Shown here piece by piece: positions 1-8,895 of a DNA stretch of 64,000 nucleotides; positions within the stretch are counted from its first letter, which is position 1; every line of letters starts with the position of its first letter. The DNA lies in assembly GCA_003223455.1 (NCBI GenBank), contig QHVE01000011.1, positions 62,001 to 126,000 on the forward strand, in the 5' to 3' direction. A program made the translations under genes and the position numbers. Source of the stretch: Gemmatimonadota bacterium (GTDB lineage Bacteria; Gemmatimonadota; Gemmatimonadetes; Gemmatimonadales; Gemmatimonadaceae). Under the pieces are notes generated by a model that was given only the letters and a program-made list of their open reading frames with translations, was not told the DNA's origin and made no database searches.

Positions 1-96
1 TTGTGTGGCGAAGCGCCCATACACACGTCGCGGCCGGGAACGGAGTAGCTGAGCACCACGCACTCCACCCACACGGGATAACGAACCCGGCCGCTT
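1..96 (+). promoter_or_regulatory. Structured 5' leader, possible attenuator or riboswitch of unknown class
   Basis: The stretch before the sulfur operon can fold extensively. An 8-bp GC helix pairs 31-38 with 86-93; inside it are a 5-bp hairpin (42-46/62-66) and a 3-bp hairpin (68-70/75-77), giving a three-way junction. A further hairpin pairs 2-6 with 21-25 around 7-10/14-17. The 3' strand of the outer helix (86-93) overlaps the 5' strand of the terminator at 88-115, so helix and terminator exclude each other, as in transcriptional riboswitches. I do not recognise a SAM, cobalamin, TPP or other known consensus. The 5' end is cut by the window. Role in controlling sulfate assimilation is inference. 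Confidence 0.35.
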
Positions 97-115
97 CGAC
101 AAGCGGCCGTTTTTT
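88..115 (+). terminator. Intrinsic terminator ahead of the sulfur operon
   Basis: A perfect 9-bp GC-rich stem (88-96 with 101-109) with the 4-base loop CGAC is followed by six T residues (110-115). It lies about 80 bp before the first gene, so it either ends transcription from an upstream gene outside the window or acts as the OFF structure of the leader described at 1-96. Confidence 0.8.
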
Positions 116-196
116 GTATCGCGCACCGAAGTCGTCGCACGCTCACCACTCAAGCAGTTCACGCATGTCCATGTCGTACCTCCACCGAGTCGCCCG

Positions 197-703
197 ATGA
201 CGATCACCGAGACCGGACACGCCTCCGACGCGCCCGAGCTGGACGAGTCGCGTCCGACGTCCACGACGGTGCACGCCACCTGGCGCGGCGATCGACGGTT
301 CGAGATCGGCCGGCCCGGTGGACCCGCGGTCACGATCGACGCGGCCGGCCAGGAGGGTCTGGGTCCGGTCGACACGATGCTGGGGGCGCTCGCGGCGTGC
401 TCGGCGATCGACGTGGTAGCCTATCTCACGAAGCGACGCACCCCGGCGACGCGCGTAGACGTCCGCGTCGACGCACAGCGGCGGGCTACGGCGCCGCGCC
501 GTGTCGTCCATGCCCGACTCGAATTCGCGATCGACGGCGAAGGTATCGACGTGGCCCACGCCGAGCGTGCGATCGCGCTCTCGTTCCAGACCTATTGCTC
601 GATCACGCACACGCTGGCGCCCGACGTGCGGCTGGAGTCGCGCCTCGTCCTGAACGGCCGAGAGCTGCCGGCGATCGCGCAGCGCGGGGAATCGCGCGCA
701 TGA
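197..703 (+). CDS. OsmC/Ohr-family thiol peroxidase-like protein
   Basis: 168 residues, the usual size of OsmC/Ohr proteins, which reduce organic hydroperoxides through a reactive cysteine pair. Both family cysteines are visible: Cys68 in ALAACSAID and Cys134 in QTYCSITHT, with the helical stretch [15 protein letters not shown] typical of the family. No signal peptide, so cytoplasmic. The stop codon overlaps the ATG of cysN (ATGA at 700-703), so the two are translationally coupled and the protein probably belongs to sulfur metabolism rather than to a general stress regulon. No clear Shine-Dalgarno precedes ATG 197. Actual substrate (peroxide, persulfide) cannot be read from sequence. Confidence 0.8.
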   Translation: MTITETGHASDAPELDESRPTSTTVHATWRGDRRFEIGRPGGPAVTIDAAGQEGLGPVDTMLGALAACSAIDVVAYLTKRRTPATRVDVRVDAQRRATAPRRVVHARLEFAIDGEGIDVAHAERAIALSFQTYCSITHTLAPDVRLESRLVLNGRELPAIAQRGESRA

Positions 704-2589
704 GCGTCCTTTCGGGATCCGTGACCACGACCCGGCCGCGCCGACTCGACGAGGAAGGGCTGCCGTTCGACGACGAAACGGCACCCAACCCGTTCCGCGC
801 CATCGCCGATCCGGCCGAGGTCGAGGCGCGAATGGGGATCGTCATCGTGGGGCACGTCGACCACGGCAAGAGCACGATCATCGGCCGGTTGCTCGCCGAT
901 ACGGGCACGCTGCCGGAGGGCCGCCTCGAACAGATCAAGGATCTCTGCGCCCGCACGTCGAAGCCGTTCGAGTATGCGTTTCTGCTCGACGCGCTGAAGG
1001 ACGAGCGCGCGCAGGGAATCACGATCGACGCGGCGCGCGTGTTCTTCCGCACGCCCAAGCGGCGGTACCTCATTCTGGACGCGCCGGGACACGTCGAGTT
1101 CCTCAAGAACATGGTCACGGGAGCGGCGCGCGCCGAAGCGGCGCTCCTGGTGCTCGACGCGGGCGAAGGGATCCAGGAGAACACGCGTCGGCACGCCTAT
1201 CTGCTCTCGATGCTCGGCGTGCGGCAGATCGCGGTCGTCGTCAACAAGATGGACCTCGTTGGATGCCGCCAGGAGGCATTCGACGAGTTCGCGCGCGAGC
1301 TCGGCGCCTTCCTGGCCACGATCGACATGACGCCGGCGGCGATCATTCCCGTGATCGGCCGAGACGGCGACAATCTCGCCATGCGCTCGACCACGATGTC
1401 GTGGTACACCGGCCCGACGGTGCTCGAGGCACTCGACGCCTTCCGCAGTCAGGGCGAAGGTGTAGAGGGTCCCTTCCGGATGCCGGTGCAGGCCGTGTTC
1501 AAGTTCACGAACGACGGTGACGACCGTCGCATCGTGGCCGGCACGATCGACAGCGGCCGGTTGCGCGTGGGCGACGAGGTCGTGTTCTACCCGTCCGGCA
1601 AGCGCACGCGGGTGAAGTCGCTCGAGGCGTTCAACCGCGTGGCGCCGTCGGTGGCCGGTGCCGGCGAGTCGACAGGATTCACGCTCGCGCAGCAGATCTA
1701 CGTCACGCGCGGCGAGTTGGCGACGCTGGCGCACGAGCCGCAGCCGGTCACGGCGACGCGGATTCGCGCCAGCATCTTCTGGCTCGGCGCGCGGCCACTG
1801 CAACTCGGACGGAACTACACCCTCAAGCTGGGCACCGCGCGCGTGTCCGCGCACCTCGAGCACATCGAACGGGTGCTCGACGCGTCGACGCTCGAGTCGG
1901 TGACCGGCCGCACCGCCGTGGTGCGCAACGAGGTCGCCGATTGCGTGATCAAGCTGCGGCACCCGATCGCGTTCGACCGGGCGTCGGAGCTGGCGGCGAC
2001 GAGCCGGTTCGTGCTCGTCGACAACTTCAACATCAGCGGCGGCGGTGTCGTGCGCGACGCGCTGACCGCGGCGACGCCGCGCACGACGTCGACTGGGGAC
2101 GGCGCCGTCGTCGCCCTTCGGCCGAGCGTGCTGTGGCTCACGGGCGAACGGGGAGCGGGCAAGAGCGCGTTGGCGCGATGGCTCGCCGGCCGCGCCGAGC
2201 ACTCGGGTGCCAAGGTCGAGATCCTCGACGACGACACCGTCGGGGCACTCTTTCCCGCCGGCGAATCGCGGCAGGAGCAGGATCTTCGCGCGCGGCGGCT
2301 CGCCTGGCTCGCGTCGCGCCTCGAGGCGCACGGCGCCGCGGTCGTCGTGGCGATCGACTCGGCCGATGAGGAAGCGCGCCGCTATGCACGTTCGATCGCA
2401 TCGGAGTTCGTCGAGATCCACCTCAATGCGTCGCCGGAGATTCTGGAAGCGCGTGGGCGGAGCCGCGACGGTCTCGCGTACGAGGCGCCCGTGCAGCCCG
2501 AGCTTCGGCTCGACACTGGGCGCCTGTCACTCGACGAAGCTGGCGCGGAGGTCATCGCGTGGCTTCAGGAATGGAGCAGTCAGTCATGA
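700..2589 (+). CDS. cysN: Sulfate adenylyltransferase subunit 1 (CysN) with a degenerate APS-kinase-like C-terminus
   Basis: 629 residues from ATG 700, chosen because it overlaps the preceding stop. Residues 45-270 form an EF-Tu-like GTPase with the P-loop GHVDHGKS (51-58), DAPGH and NKMD; beta-barrel domains follow. It is the GTPase subunit that drives ATP sulfurylase (with CysD) to make APS. Residues about 475-629 resemble an APS kinase: a P-loop GERGAGKS (482-489) and LDDDT in place of LDGD, but the FTG and KGLY-type substrate motifs seen in true APS kinases are absent and the domain is short. A complete cysC lies downstream (3541), so this domain is probably non-catalytic or structural. 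The gene order N before D is less common than D before N. Confidence 0.93.
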   Translation: MSVLSGSVTTTRPRRLDEEGLPFDDETAPNPFRAIADPAEVEARMGIVIVGHVDHGKSTIIGRLLADTGTLPEGRLEQIKDLCARTSKPFEYAFLLDALKDERAQGITIDAARVFFRTPKRRYLILDAPGHVEFLKNMVTGAARAEAALLVLDAGEGIQENTRRHAYLLSMLGVRQIAVVVNKMDLVGCRQEAFDEFARELGAFLATIDMTPAAIIPVIGRDGDNLAMRSTTMSWYTGPTVLEALDAFRSQGEGVEGPFRMPVQAVFKFTNDGDDRRIVAGTIDSGRLRVGDEVVFYPSGKRTRVKSLEAFNRVAPSVAGAGESTGFTLAQQIYVTRGELATLAHEPQPVTATRIRASIFWLGARPLQLGRNYTLKLGTARVSAHLEHIERVLDASTLESVTGRTAVVRNEVADCVIKLRHPIAFDRASELAATSRFVLVDNFNISGGGVVRDALTAATPRTTSTGDGAVVALRPSVLWLTGERGAGKSALARWLAGRAEHSGAKVEILDDDTVGALFPAGESRQEQDLRARRLAWLASRLEAHGAAVVVAIDSADEEARRYARSIASEFVEIHLNASPEILEARGRSRDGLAYEAPVQPELRLDTGRLSLDEAGAEVIAWLQEWSSQS

Positions 2590-3512
2590 GCACGACACTC
2601 ACCGCACCGACGGCCAGCCGCGCGAGCCGGATCGATCACCTCGACCAGCTGGAGCATCGCAGCGTCCATCTGCTGCGCGAGGCGTACGCGAGCTTCCCGC
2701 ATCTGGCCATGCTGTGGTCGATCGGGAAGGACAGCACCGTCCTGCTGTGGCTCGCACGCAAGGCGTTCTTCGGCCATGTGCCGATGCCGCTCGTGCACAT
2801 CGACACGAGCTTCAAGATCCCGGAGATGATCCAGTACCGGGACCGCCTCGCCGCGGAGTGGCGGCTCACGGTGATCTACGGGCAGAACGAGGAGGCGCTC
2901 GCGGCGAAGCAGACCTTCCCCGATGGGAACGTCGACCGGCTCACGTGCTGCGGCAACCTGAAGACGGAGGCGCTGCGCCGCACGCTGTCCGGCGAGGGAA
3001 AGCGGTACCGCTTCGACCACAAGCTGGGCAAGTACGTCGTCGACACCAACACGGAGCCGTACACCGGCGTGATCGTCGGCGCGCGGGCCGACGAGGAAGG
3101 CAGCCGTTCGAAGGAGCGCTACTTCTCGCCGCGCTCCGGAGAGAACAACTGGAACATCGCCGATCAACCACCGGAGTTCTGGAATCAGTACGCGACGGAG
3201 TTCGCGCCGGGGACGCACGTGCGCATCCACCCGCTGCTCGATTGGACGGAGCTCGACATCTGGGAGTACATCGAGCGCGAGCGCATTCCCACCGTGAGCC
3301 TCTACTACGACCAGGGCAAGGGCGAACGCTATCGGTCGCTCGGCTGCTGGCCGTGCACCAAGTCGGTGACGTCGGACGCCAGGAACGTGCAGGAGATCAT
3401 CGTCGAGCTGAAGAGCGGCCGCTTCGCGAACATCGCCGAGCGCTCGGGCCGTGCGCAGGACAAGGACGACGGCGGCGGCCTCGAGTCGCTCCGCCGCGAA
3501 GGCTACATGTGA
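2586..3512 (+). CDS. cysD: Sulfate adenylyltransferase subunit 2 (CysD)
   Basis: 308 residues. PAPS-reductase/ATP-sulfurylase fold with the PP-loop motif SIGKDST, the [12 protein letters not shown] segment, and the C-terminal SLGCWPCT and RREGYM endings typical of CysD. Catalyses ATP plus sulfate to APS with CysN. ATG 2586 overlaps the cysN stop (ATGA) and has GGAG about 8 bases upstream; a GTG at 2559 and an ATG at 2571 in the same frame are possible but lie within cysN. Co-transcribed with cysN and cysC. Confidence 0.95.
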   Translation: MSTTLTAPTASRASRIDHLDQLEHRSVHLLREAYASFPHLAMLWSIGKDSTVLLWLARKAFFGHVPMPLVHIDTSFKIPEMIQYRDRLAAEWRLTVIYGQNEEALAAKQTFPDGNVDRLTCCGNLKTEALRRTLSGEGKRYRFDHKLGKYVVDTNTEPYTGVIVGARADEEGSRSKERYFSPRSGENNWNIADQPPEFWNQYATEFAPGTHVRIHPLLDWTELDIWEYIERERIPTVSLYYDQGKGERYRSLGCWPCTKSVTSDARNVQEIIVELKSGRFANIAERSGRAQDKDDGGGLESLRREGYM

Positions 3513-3540
3513 TCGCGTTGCATTCGCCATTCGGAGCTTC

Positions 3541-4158
3541 ATGTCACACACCACACACCACACGTCGGTGACGGTCGCACCGGGAACGCTCCCGAGCGGG
3601 AACACGCGCCGGGGCTTCACGCTCTGGCTCACTGGGCTGTCAGGCGCCGGCAAGTCGACGCTCGCGGGCGCTCTCGCCGAGCGGCTGCGCGCCGACGGCG
3701 CCGCGGTCGAGGTGCTCGACGGCGACGAAGTGCGCGAGCACCTGTCCAAGGGGCTCACCTTCTCGCGCGAGGATCGCGATCTCAACGTGCGACGGATCGC
3801 CTACGTGGCGAAGCTGCTGTGCCGTAACGGCGTCGCAGTGATCACCGCGGCGATCTCGCCGTATCGCGCGGCGCGTGAGGAAGCGCGGCGCGAGATCGGC
3901 GACGCGTTCGTCGAGGTGTACGTCAACGCCTCGCTCGAGACGTGCATCCGCCGCGACGTGAAGGGGCTGTACGGGAAAGCGCTCGCCGGGACGATCACCG
4001 CATTCACCGGCGTGTCTGATCCGTACGAGCCGCCCGCCGCCCCGGACGTCGAGGTGAACACCGAGCGCGAGACGATCGCCGAGAGCGTGGAGAAGGTGCT
4101 CGCCACGCTGCGTCGGCGCGGATTCATCCCTGCCCTCCAATCGCCCTCGGCGGCGTGA
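3541..4158 (+). CDS. cysC: Adenylylsulfate kinase (APS kinase)
   Basis: 205 residues. Complete APS kinase: P-loop GLSGAGKS, LDGDEVREHL, FSREDRDLNVRR, AAISPYR, DVKGLYGKA and FTGVSDPYE are all present, so it should phosphorylate APS to PAPS. ATG 3541 is preceded by GGAG at 3532-3535. Because the operon's CysH looks like an APS (not PAPS) reductase, PAPS may serve sulfotransferases rather than cysteine synthesis, or simply relieve APS accumulation. The short His/Thr-rich N-terminus (HTTHHT) is not conserved in the family. Confidence 0.94.
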   Translation: MSHTTHHTSVTVAPGTLPSGNTRRGFTLWLTGLSGAGKSTLAGALAERLRADGAAVEVLDGDEVREHLSKGLTFSREDRDLNVRRIAYVAKLLCRNGVAVITAAISPYRAAREEARREIGDAFVEVYVNASLETCIRRDVKGLYGKALAGTITAFTGVSDPYEPPAAPDVEVNTERETIAESVEKVLATLRRRGFIPALQSPSAA

Positions 4159-4162
4159 CGCA

Positions 4163-4906
4163 ATGACGATCGACGCGCGCCCACTCGCTTCGTCGCTCCT
4201 GACCCCCGCCGGCCTCCAGTCGGCGGCGGCCGAGCTGCGCGCGCAGTCTCCGGACGAGATACTCGCGTGGACGCTGCGAGCGTTTCCCGGCCGCACGGCC
4301 GTGACGGTGAGCTTCGGGGGACCCGGCGTGGCGTTGGCCTACATGGCGAGCCGGATCGAGCCATCCACGCCGATTGTGTTCCTCGACACCGGCTTTCTCT
4401 TCCCTGAGACCTACGCCCTGCGCGACGAGTTCGTGCGTCGGTACGGCATCAACCTCGTCGAGTACAAGCCGCTGTCCGATCCGGGGCCCCTCTACGAGAC
4501 GGACACCGACGGCTGCTGCGCGATCCGCAAGGTCGAGCCGATGCAGCGCGCACTCGGCGACTTCGATGCGTGGGTGAGCGGTGTGCGGCGCGATCAGGGC
4601 CCGACGCGCGCGAACACCGACGTCGTCGAGCATCACGTGATCGACGGCCGGCCGCTCGCGAAGGTGTATCCGCTGGCGTACTGGAGCCGCGGACAGATCT
4701 GGAGCTATCTGCTGGACAACGGAATCCCGTACAACCCGCTGCTCGACCAGGGCTACTCGAGCATCGGATGCTGGCCGTGCACACGTGCCACACGGGCCGG
4801 CGAGGACGAACGCGCCGGCCGCTGGGCGGGCACAGGAAAGACCGAGTGCGGCCTTCACACCTTCACGTCGATCGAGCGGTCGACGCCAACCGGGGGCGCG
4901 ACATGA
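4163..4906 (+). CDS. cysH: Assimilatory adenylylsulfate (APS) reductase
   Basis: 247 residues, CysH family. The pairs Cys118-Cys119 (GCCAIRKVEP) and Cys203/Cys206 (SIGCWPCTRA) are the ligands of the 4Fe-4S cluster that marks APS reductases and is missing in PAPS reductases; the C-terminal ECGLH carries the catalytic cysteine. Reduces APS to sulfite with thioredoxin. Starts 4 bases after cysC and its stop overlaps the start of the next gene, so it is inside the operon. Cytoplasmic. Confidence 0.93.
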   Translation: MTIDARPLASSLLTPAGLQSAAAELRAQSPDEILAWTLRAFPGRTAVTVSFGGPGVALAYMASRIEPSTPIVFLDTGFLFPETYALRDEFVRRYGINLVEYKPLSDPGPLYETDTDGCCAIRKVEPMQRALGDFDAWVSGVRRDQGPTRANTDVVEHHVIDGRPLAKVYPLAYWSRGQIWSYLLDNGIPYNPLLDQGYSSIGCWPCTRATRAGEDERAGRWAGTGKTECGLHTFTSIERSTPTGGAT

Positions 4907-5667
4907 GCGGCATGCTGTTGAATCTCGTCGTGGCGGGCCTCGTCGTCGGGTTCATGATCGGACTCACCGGCGTCGGCAGCGGCGCGCTGATGGCGCCCGT
5001 GCTGCTGCTGCTCGGCATTCCGCCCGCCACCGTCGTGGGCAGCGACCTGCTCTTCGGGCTGCTGACGAAGGTCGTCGGCGTCGGATCACACCTGCAGCAC
5101 CGCACGATCTCCTGGCGATGGGTGTGGGTGATGGCGATCGGCAGCGTGCCCGGCGTGCTGGTCGGCACGCGAATCCTCGCGCATTTCGCCGGGGCGCCGA
5201 AGACGATCCGCTTCCTGATCGGTCTCGTGCTCGTGATGACGCCGTTGCTCGCGCTCGTGATGGAGATCGCGCGGCGCCAGGATGCGCAGTGGGTCGAGCG
5301 ACTGCGTCACCCCAGCGGGCCGGCGATCGCGGCGATCGGCGCCGCCATCGGCATCACCGTGGGCGCGACGTCGGTGGGCAGCGGGAGCCTCGTCGACATG
5401 GCGCTCGTGCTCTTCTCGCCGCTCTCCGGCGTGGCGCTCATCGGCACCGGGATCGCGCACGCCGTTCTCATCACCGGGACCGGTGCCGCGGCGCACTGGA
5501 ATCTCGGCAACGTCGACCCTGCCCTCGTCGGGCAGCTTCTCATCGGCTCCATCCCCGGCGTGCTCGTCGGCGGATGGCTCGCCCGTCGGTCGAAGCCCGG
5601 CGCCGTGCGCTGGGGCGCGACGACGCTGGTTCTGCTGAGTGGCCTCACCCTTCTTTCCCGAGCCTGA
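4903..5667 (+). CDS. TauE/SafE-family sulfite/anion permease
   Basis: 254 residues, nearly all hydrophobic, with about seven to eight membrane helices and the two related halves of the TauE/SafE family (glycine-rich GLTGVGSGALMAPVL near residue 20 and GATSVGSGSLVDM near residue 160). Family members export sulfite or other organosulfur anions. Its position between cysH, which makes sulfite, and the sulfite reductase gene supports a role in sulfite export or in uptake of a sulfur oxyanion; direction is not determinable from sequence. ATG 4903 overlaps the cysH stop. Confidence 0.85.
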   Translation: MSGMLLNLVVAGLVVGFMIGLTGVGSGALMAPVLLLLGIPPATVVGSDLLFGLLTKVVGVGSHLQHRTISWRWVWVMAIGSVPGVLVGTRILAHFAGAPKTIRFLIGLVLVMTPLLALVMEIARRQDAQWVERLRHPSGPAIAAIGAAIGITVGATSVGSGSLVDMALVLFSPLSGVALIGTGIAHAVLITGTGAAAHWNLGNVDPALVGQLLIGSIPGVLVGGWLARRSKPGAVRWGATTLVLLSGLTLLSRA

Positions 5668-5670
5668 GAC

Positions 5671-7335
5671 ATGACCGGACCCACAACGACCACCCCCGAG
5701 ACCTCGACCGAGCTGACGCCGGTCAAGGAGACGCCGGCGCAGCGCGTCGAGCGCATCAAGCGCGAGAAGGCGCCGTGGTCGATCATGGACGACATCCGTC
5801 GCTACTCGCGCGAGGGCTTTTCGGCGATCTCGAACGAGGACCTGACCGTCCGCTTCCGCGCCTGGGGGTTGTACACCCAGGGTGACGGCCGCGGCACGCG
5901 CGGCGACGAGATGCCGTTCTTCATGATGCGCGTGCGGACACCCAACGGCTTCGTCACGTCGGACATGGTGCGACGCATCGCCGACATCTCGGACACGTAC
6001 GCGCGCAGCAGCATCGACATCACCAACCGGCAGAACTTCCAGCTGCACTGGCTGCGCATCGAGGACATCCCGACGATCTGGGAGTCGCTCGCCGAGGTGG
6101 GGTGGACGAGCATGGGTGCATGCGGAGACAACCCTCGCACGGTCACGGGTTGCCCGCTCGCCGGCGTGGAGCATGACGAGCTGATCGACGCGAGCCCGAT
6201 CGCGATCGCCGTCGACAAGCACCTCAACGGCAACCCGGAGTACGGGAACCTGCCGCGCAAGTTCAAGGTCAGCATCACCGGCTGCCAGCACTGGTGCTCA
6301 TATCCCGAGATCAACGACATCGGTGTGACGGCGGTGCGGCGCGCGGACGGCGTCGTCGGCTTCCACGTGCGCGTCGGCGGCGGGCTGTCGACGAAGCCGC
6401 ACCTGGCTGTGCTGCTCCCAGCATTCGTGCACGCGGAGCAGGTGCCGGAGGTCGTCGAGACAATCACGGCGATCTTCCGAGATTCGGACGAGCTTCGCGT
6501 CAACCGCGCGAAGGCGCGGATGAAGTTCCTCTTCGTCAACCACGGCTGGACGGCGGAGAAATTCCTCGCCGAGATCGAGCGTCGCCTCGGCGTCAAGCTC
6601 GACCCGCTCGCCGAAGAGCATCCGCCCGAGGGACACTATCGCGATCACCTCGGCATCCATCCGCAGAAGCAGGAGGGTCTCAGCTACGCCGGATACTCGG
6701 TGGTGTCGGGGCGGATCTCGCCCGCGCAGCTGCGCGGGCTGGCCGCGATCGCCGACGAGTTCGGCGACGGGTCGATGCGGCTCAGCGCGATGCAGAACAT
6801 CCTGATCACGAACGTGCGGAACGAGCGCACCGCCGAGTTGCTGGAGCGGAGCCGCGCGCTCGGTGTGGCGCTCGATGGTTCGCCCTTCCAGCGCGGCACG
6901 GCGTCGTGCACGGGCAGCGAGTACTGCAAGCTCGCGATCACCGAGACCAAGCTGTTCAGCATCCGGCTCGCGCAGGAGCTCGAGGAGCGACTGCCCGGAT
7001 TCACCGACACGGTAAAGCTGCACATCGCCGGATGCCCGAACTCCTGCGGTCAGCACCCGATCGCCGACGTCGGTCTGCAGGGCGTGCTGCTCAATCAGGG
7101 AGGCACGCAGGTGGAGGGATTCGACTTCTTCGTCGGTGGCGGCCTCGGAAAGAACAGCACACTGGGTCATCGCGTCGGCTTCCGCGCCCCCGCCGACGAT
7201 GTGCCCGAGGTGCTCGAGCGACTCTTCTCGACCTACGTGGCGCAGAAGCAGGACGGCGAGAGCGTGCGATCGTGGACGAGCCGCGTCGGTGATGCGACGG
7301 TGAAAGCCGTGCTGGGAGGCGCGGGGCTCTCGTGA
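5671..7335 (+). CDS. sir: Ferredoxin-type sulfite (or nitrite) reductase, siroheme/4Fe-4S
   Basis: 554 residues with two ferredoxin-like half-domains and two 4Fe-4S/siroheme domains. The cofactor ligands are visible as CTGSEYC (C-x5-C) and CPNSC (C-x3-C) near residues 412-456. Sulfite and nitrite reductases share this architecture; the position directly between the cysH/tauE genes and cysK makes six-electron reduction of sulfite to sulfide the likely reaction. No flavoprotein partner (CysJ) is nearby, consistent with ferredoxin as donor. No siroheme synthase gene is in the window. Starts 3 bases after the previous stop. Confidence 0.88.
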   Translation: MTGPTTTTPETSTELTPVKETPAQRVERIKREKAPWSIMDDIRRYSREGFSAISNEDLTVRFRAWGLYTQGDGRGTRGDEMPFFMMRVRTPNGFVTSDMVRRIADISDTYARSSIDITNRQNFQLHWLRIEDIPTIWESLAEVGWTSMGACGDNPRTVTGCPLAGVEHDELIDASPIAIAVDKHLNGNPEYGNLPRKFKVSITGCQHWCSYPEINDIGVTAVRRADGVVGFHVRVGGGLSTKPHLAVLLPAFVHAEQVPEVVETITAIFRDSDELRVNRAKARMKFLFVNHGWTAEKFLAEIERRLGVKLDPLAEEHPPEGHYRDHLGIHPQKQEGLSYAGYSVVSGRISPAQLRGLAAIADEFGDGSMRLSAMQNILITNVRNERTAELLERSRALGVALDGSPFQRGTASCTGSEYCKLAITETKLFSIRLAQELEERLPGFTDTVKLHIAGCPNSCGQHPIADVGLQGVLLNQGGTQVEGFDFFVGGGLGKNSTLGHRVGFRAPADDVPEVLERLFSTYVAQKQDGESVRSWTSRVGDATVKAVLGGAGLS

Positions 7336-8333
7336 GCACGCTGGCGCATCCTGCCACCGACCATGCACCCCGCCCCGAGGGCGCGGGCGCCGGTCACCGC
7401 GTCGACGCGGTGATCGGACGTACGCCCGTCGTCCGCCTCGAGCGCGTGGCGACGCCGGCGATGGCGGAGGTGTGGATCAAGCTCGAAGGGGCGAATCCGG
7501 GAGGCTCGATCAAGGATCGCACGGCGCTCGGGATGATCCTGGATGCCGAGGCGCGCGGCATCCTCAAGCCGGGCGACACGATCGTCGAGCCGACCTCGGG
7601 GAACACGGGAATCGGTCTCGCGCAGGTGGCCTCGGCGCGCGGGTACCGGTTGATCCTGTGCCTGCCCGATTCGGCCAGTGACGAGCGCAAGCGCACCCTC
7701 GAGGCCTATGGCGCGGAGCTGGTGCTCACGGACCCCGAGCGCCGGATGCTCGCGGCGATCGAGGCGGCGGAGCAGATCCGCGACGAAACGGGCGCCTGGC
7801 TGCCGAATCAGTTCTCGAATCCGGCCAATCCGCGCATTCACTACGAGACCACGGCGCCCGAGCTCTGGGCGCAGCTCGACGGGCGGATCGACGCATTCGT
7901 GTACGGCTCGGGAACGGGCGGGACGATCACTGGCGTGGGGCGATTCCTCAAAGAGCGCCGACCGGAGACGCTGATCATCGCGGTGGAGCCGGCGCGGTCG
8001 CCCGTGCTGTCCGGCGGCCAGCGCGGCCAGCACCAGTTCCAGGGGATGGGCCCGGGGTTCATCCCGGACAACCTGGATCGCTCGCTGCTCGACCGGGTGA
8101 TCCCGGTGTGGGAGGAGGATGCGTTCCCCGTGGCGCGCCGGCTGGCGCGCGAGGAAGGGCTGTTTGTAGGAATGTCGAGTGGGGCCATCGCCTTCGCGGC
8201 GCTGCAGGTGGCGACCGCGTTGGGTCCTGGCAAGCGCGTGGCGATGATCGCACCGGACACGGGAGCGCGGTACCTGTCCACGGTGCTGTTCTCGCCCGAG
8301 GACACCCCGGACCCCACGCACGTGGTGCTGTAG
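7332..8333 (+). CDS. cysK: Cysteine synthase (O-acetylserine sulfhydrylase)
   Basis: 333 residues, fold-type II PLP enzyme. Lys61 in GGSIKDR binds PLP; TSGNTG, GSGTGGT and GMSSGA are the substrate and phosphate-binding loops. Condenses sulfide with O-acetylserine to cysteine, the last step of the operon. The GTG start overlaps the stop of the sulfite reductase (GTGA, 7332-7335), supporting this start. An N-terminal extension of about 25 residues precedes the conserved core. O-phosphoserine or cystathionine-synthase activity cannot be excluded. Confidence 0.93.
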   Translation: MSTLAHPATDHAPRPEGAGAGHRVDAVIGRTPVVRLERVATPAMAEVWIKLEGANPGGSIKDRTALGMILDAEARGILKPGDTIVEPTSGNTGIGLAQVASARGYRLILCLPDSASDERKRTLEAYGAELVLTDPERRMLAAIEAAEQIRDETGAWLPNQFSNPANPRIHYETTAPELWAQLDGRIDAFVYGSGTGGTITGVGRFLKERRPETLIIAVEPARSPVLSGGQRGQHQFQGMGPGFIPDNLDRSLLDRVIPVWEEDAFPVARRLAREEGLFVGMSSGAIAFAALQVATALGPGKRVAMIAPDTGARYLSTVLFSPEDTPDPTHVVL

Positions 8334-8364
8334 CGCCGTTCGGCGTCGAGCGAAAGATCACAAA

Positions 8365-8397
8365 AGCGAGCCCGCGGTGCGGGCTCGCTGTTTTTTT
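8365..8397 (+). terminator. Terminator of the sulfur operon
   Basis: An 11-bp stem (8365-8375 with 8379-8389) with a 3-base loop is followed by TGTTTTTTT-like sequence with seven consecutive T residues (8391-8397). It sits about 30 bases after the cysK stop and ends the eight-gene operon. Confidence 0.92.
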
Positions 8398-8895
8398 GCC
8401 ATTTCGCGGGGCGCCGGTCGGCAAGGGATTGCTGGATGACCGTTCAAACGTGCAGAAACGGCCGGACAACCAGCACGAGAATACACTTTTTTCGCCGAAT
8501 TGCCGATAAATGCGGCACTATTTTGCATTTTTTGCAATCTTGGCTTGACACCCGGATTTTGTTGTCCTACTTTGCCGGCGTGACCGATCAACCTGCTGTG
8601 CCGGCCCCCTCCTCCCCGTTCGGTAAGCGCTCGGACGCCGTGTCGCGCGCGCGTCATCGCGCCGGCACGTCGAATCGCGGCTCGAACCGACTTGGGCGGA
8701 GGGAGAAGGAACCGAACAATCGCACGGCGGGACGGGCTGCACGCTGAGCATGACGCAGGACCGAGCGTGAGCGCCGCCCGCCCCCGTGCATCGCCAGGCG
8801 ACATGGGGGCTTCGCATGTGTCCGACACGGACCGGCGCGCAGGAGTTCGATAGACCATCGCAGAGCGGCCCACTCACCATCACTGAGGAGCGAAC
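8398..8895. other. Long intergenic region and ammonium-transporter leader
   Basis: About 500 bases without a convincing gene. The first half is unusually AT-rich for this genome, with T-tracts and two TTTTGCA copies just before a promoter (8545-8573). The second half would be a transcribed leader of about 310 bases. Its most obvious structure is a two-step hairpin at 8780-8810 (8-bp stem with one G-T pair, then a perfect 4-bp stem), not followed by T residues. The long leader suggests post-transcriptional control of the ammonium transporter, but no known RNA family is recognised. Confidence 0.5.
8545..8573 (+). promoter_or_regulatory. Sigma-70-type promoter for the amt cluster
   Basis: A perfect -35 box TTGACA (8545-8550), a 17-base spacer and TACTTT (8568-8573) as a -10 box, preceded by an AT-rich UP-like stretch. 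It is the best promoter match in the window and is oriented toward amt. The region has no sigma-54 GG/GC pair, although nitrogen genes often use sigma-54 elsewhere. Confidence 0.6.

Noticed and set aside
1-115. Known SAM-I, cobalamin or TPP riboswitch
   Set aside because: The fold has a different junction and none of the conserved core sequences of these classes.
3-200. 65-codon frame at the window start
   Set aside because: Runs through the terminator and structured leader; composition is not protein-like.
8540-8575. Sigma-54 promoter for the nitrogen cluster
   Set aside because: The TGGC-like start is present but the GC box at the right spacing is missing; a sigma-70 match is much better.
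8436-8747. Plus-strand frame of about 100 codons in the amt leader
   Set aside because: No ribosome site or domain, it spans the predicted promoter, and its sequence is Arg/Ser/Thr-rich noise.
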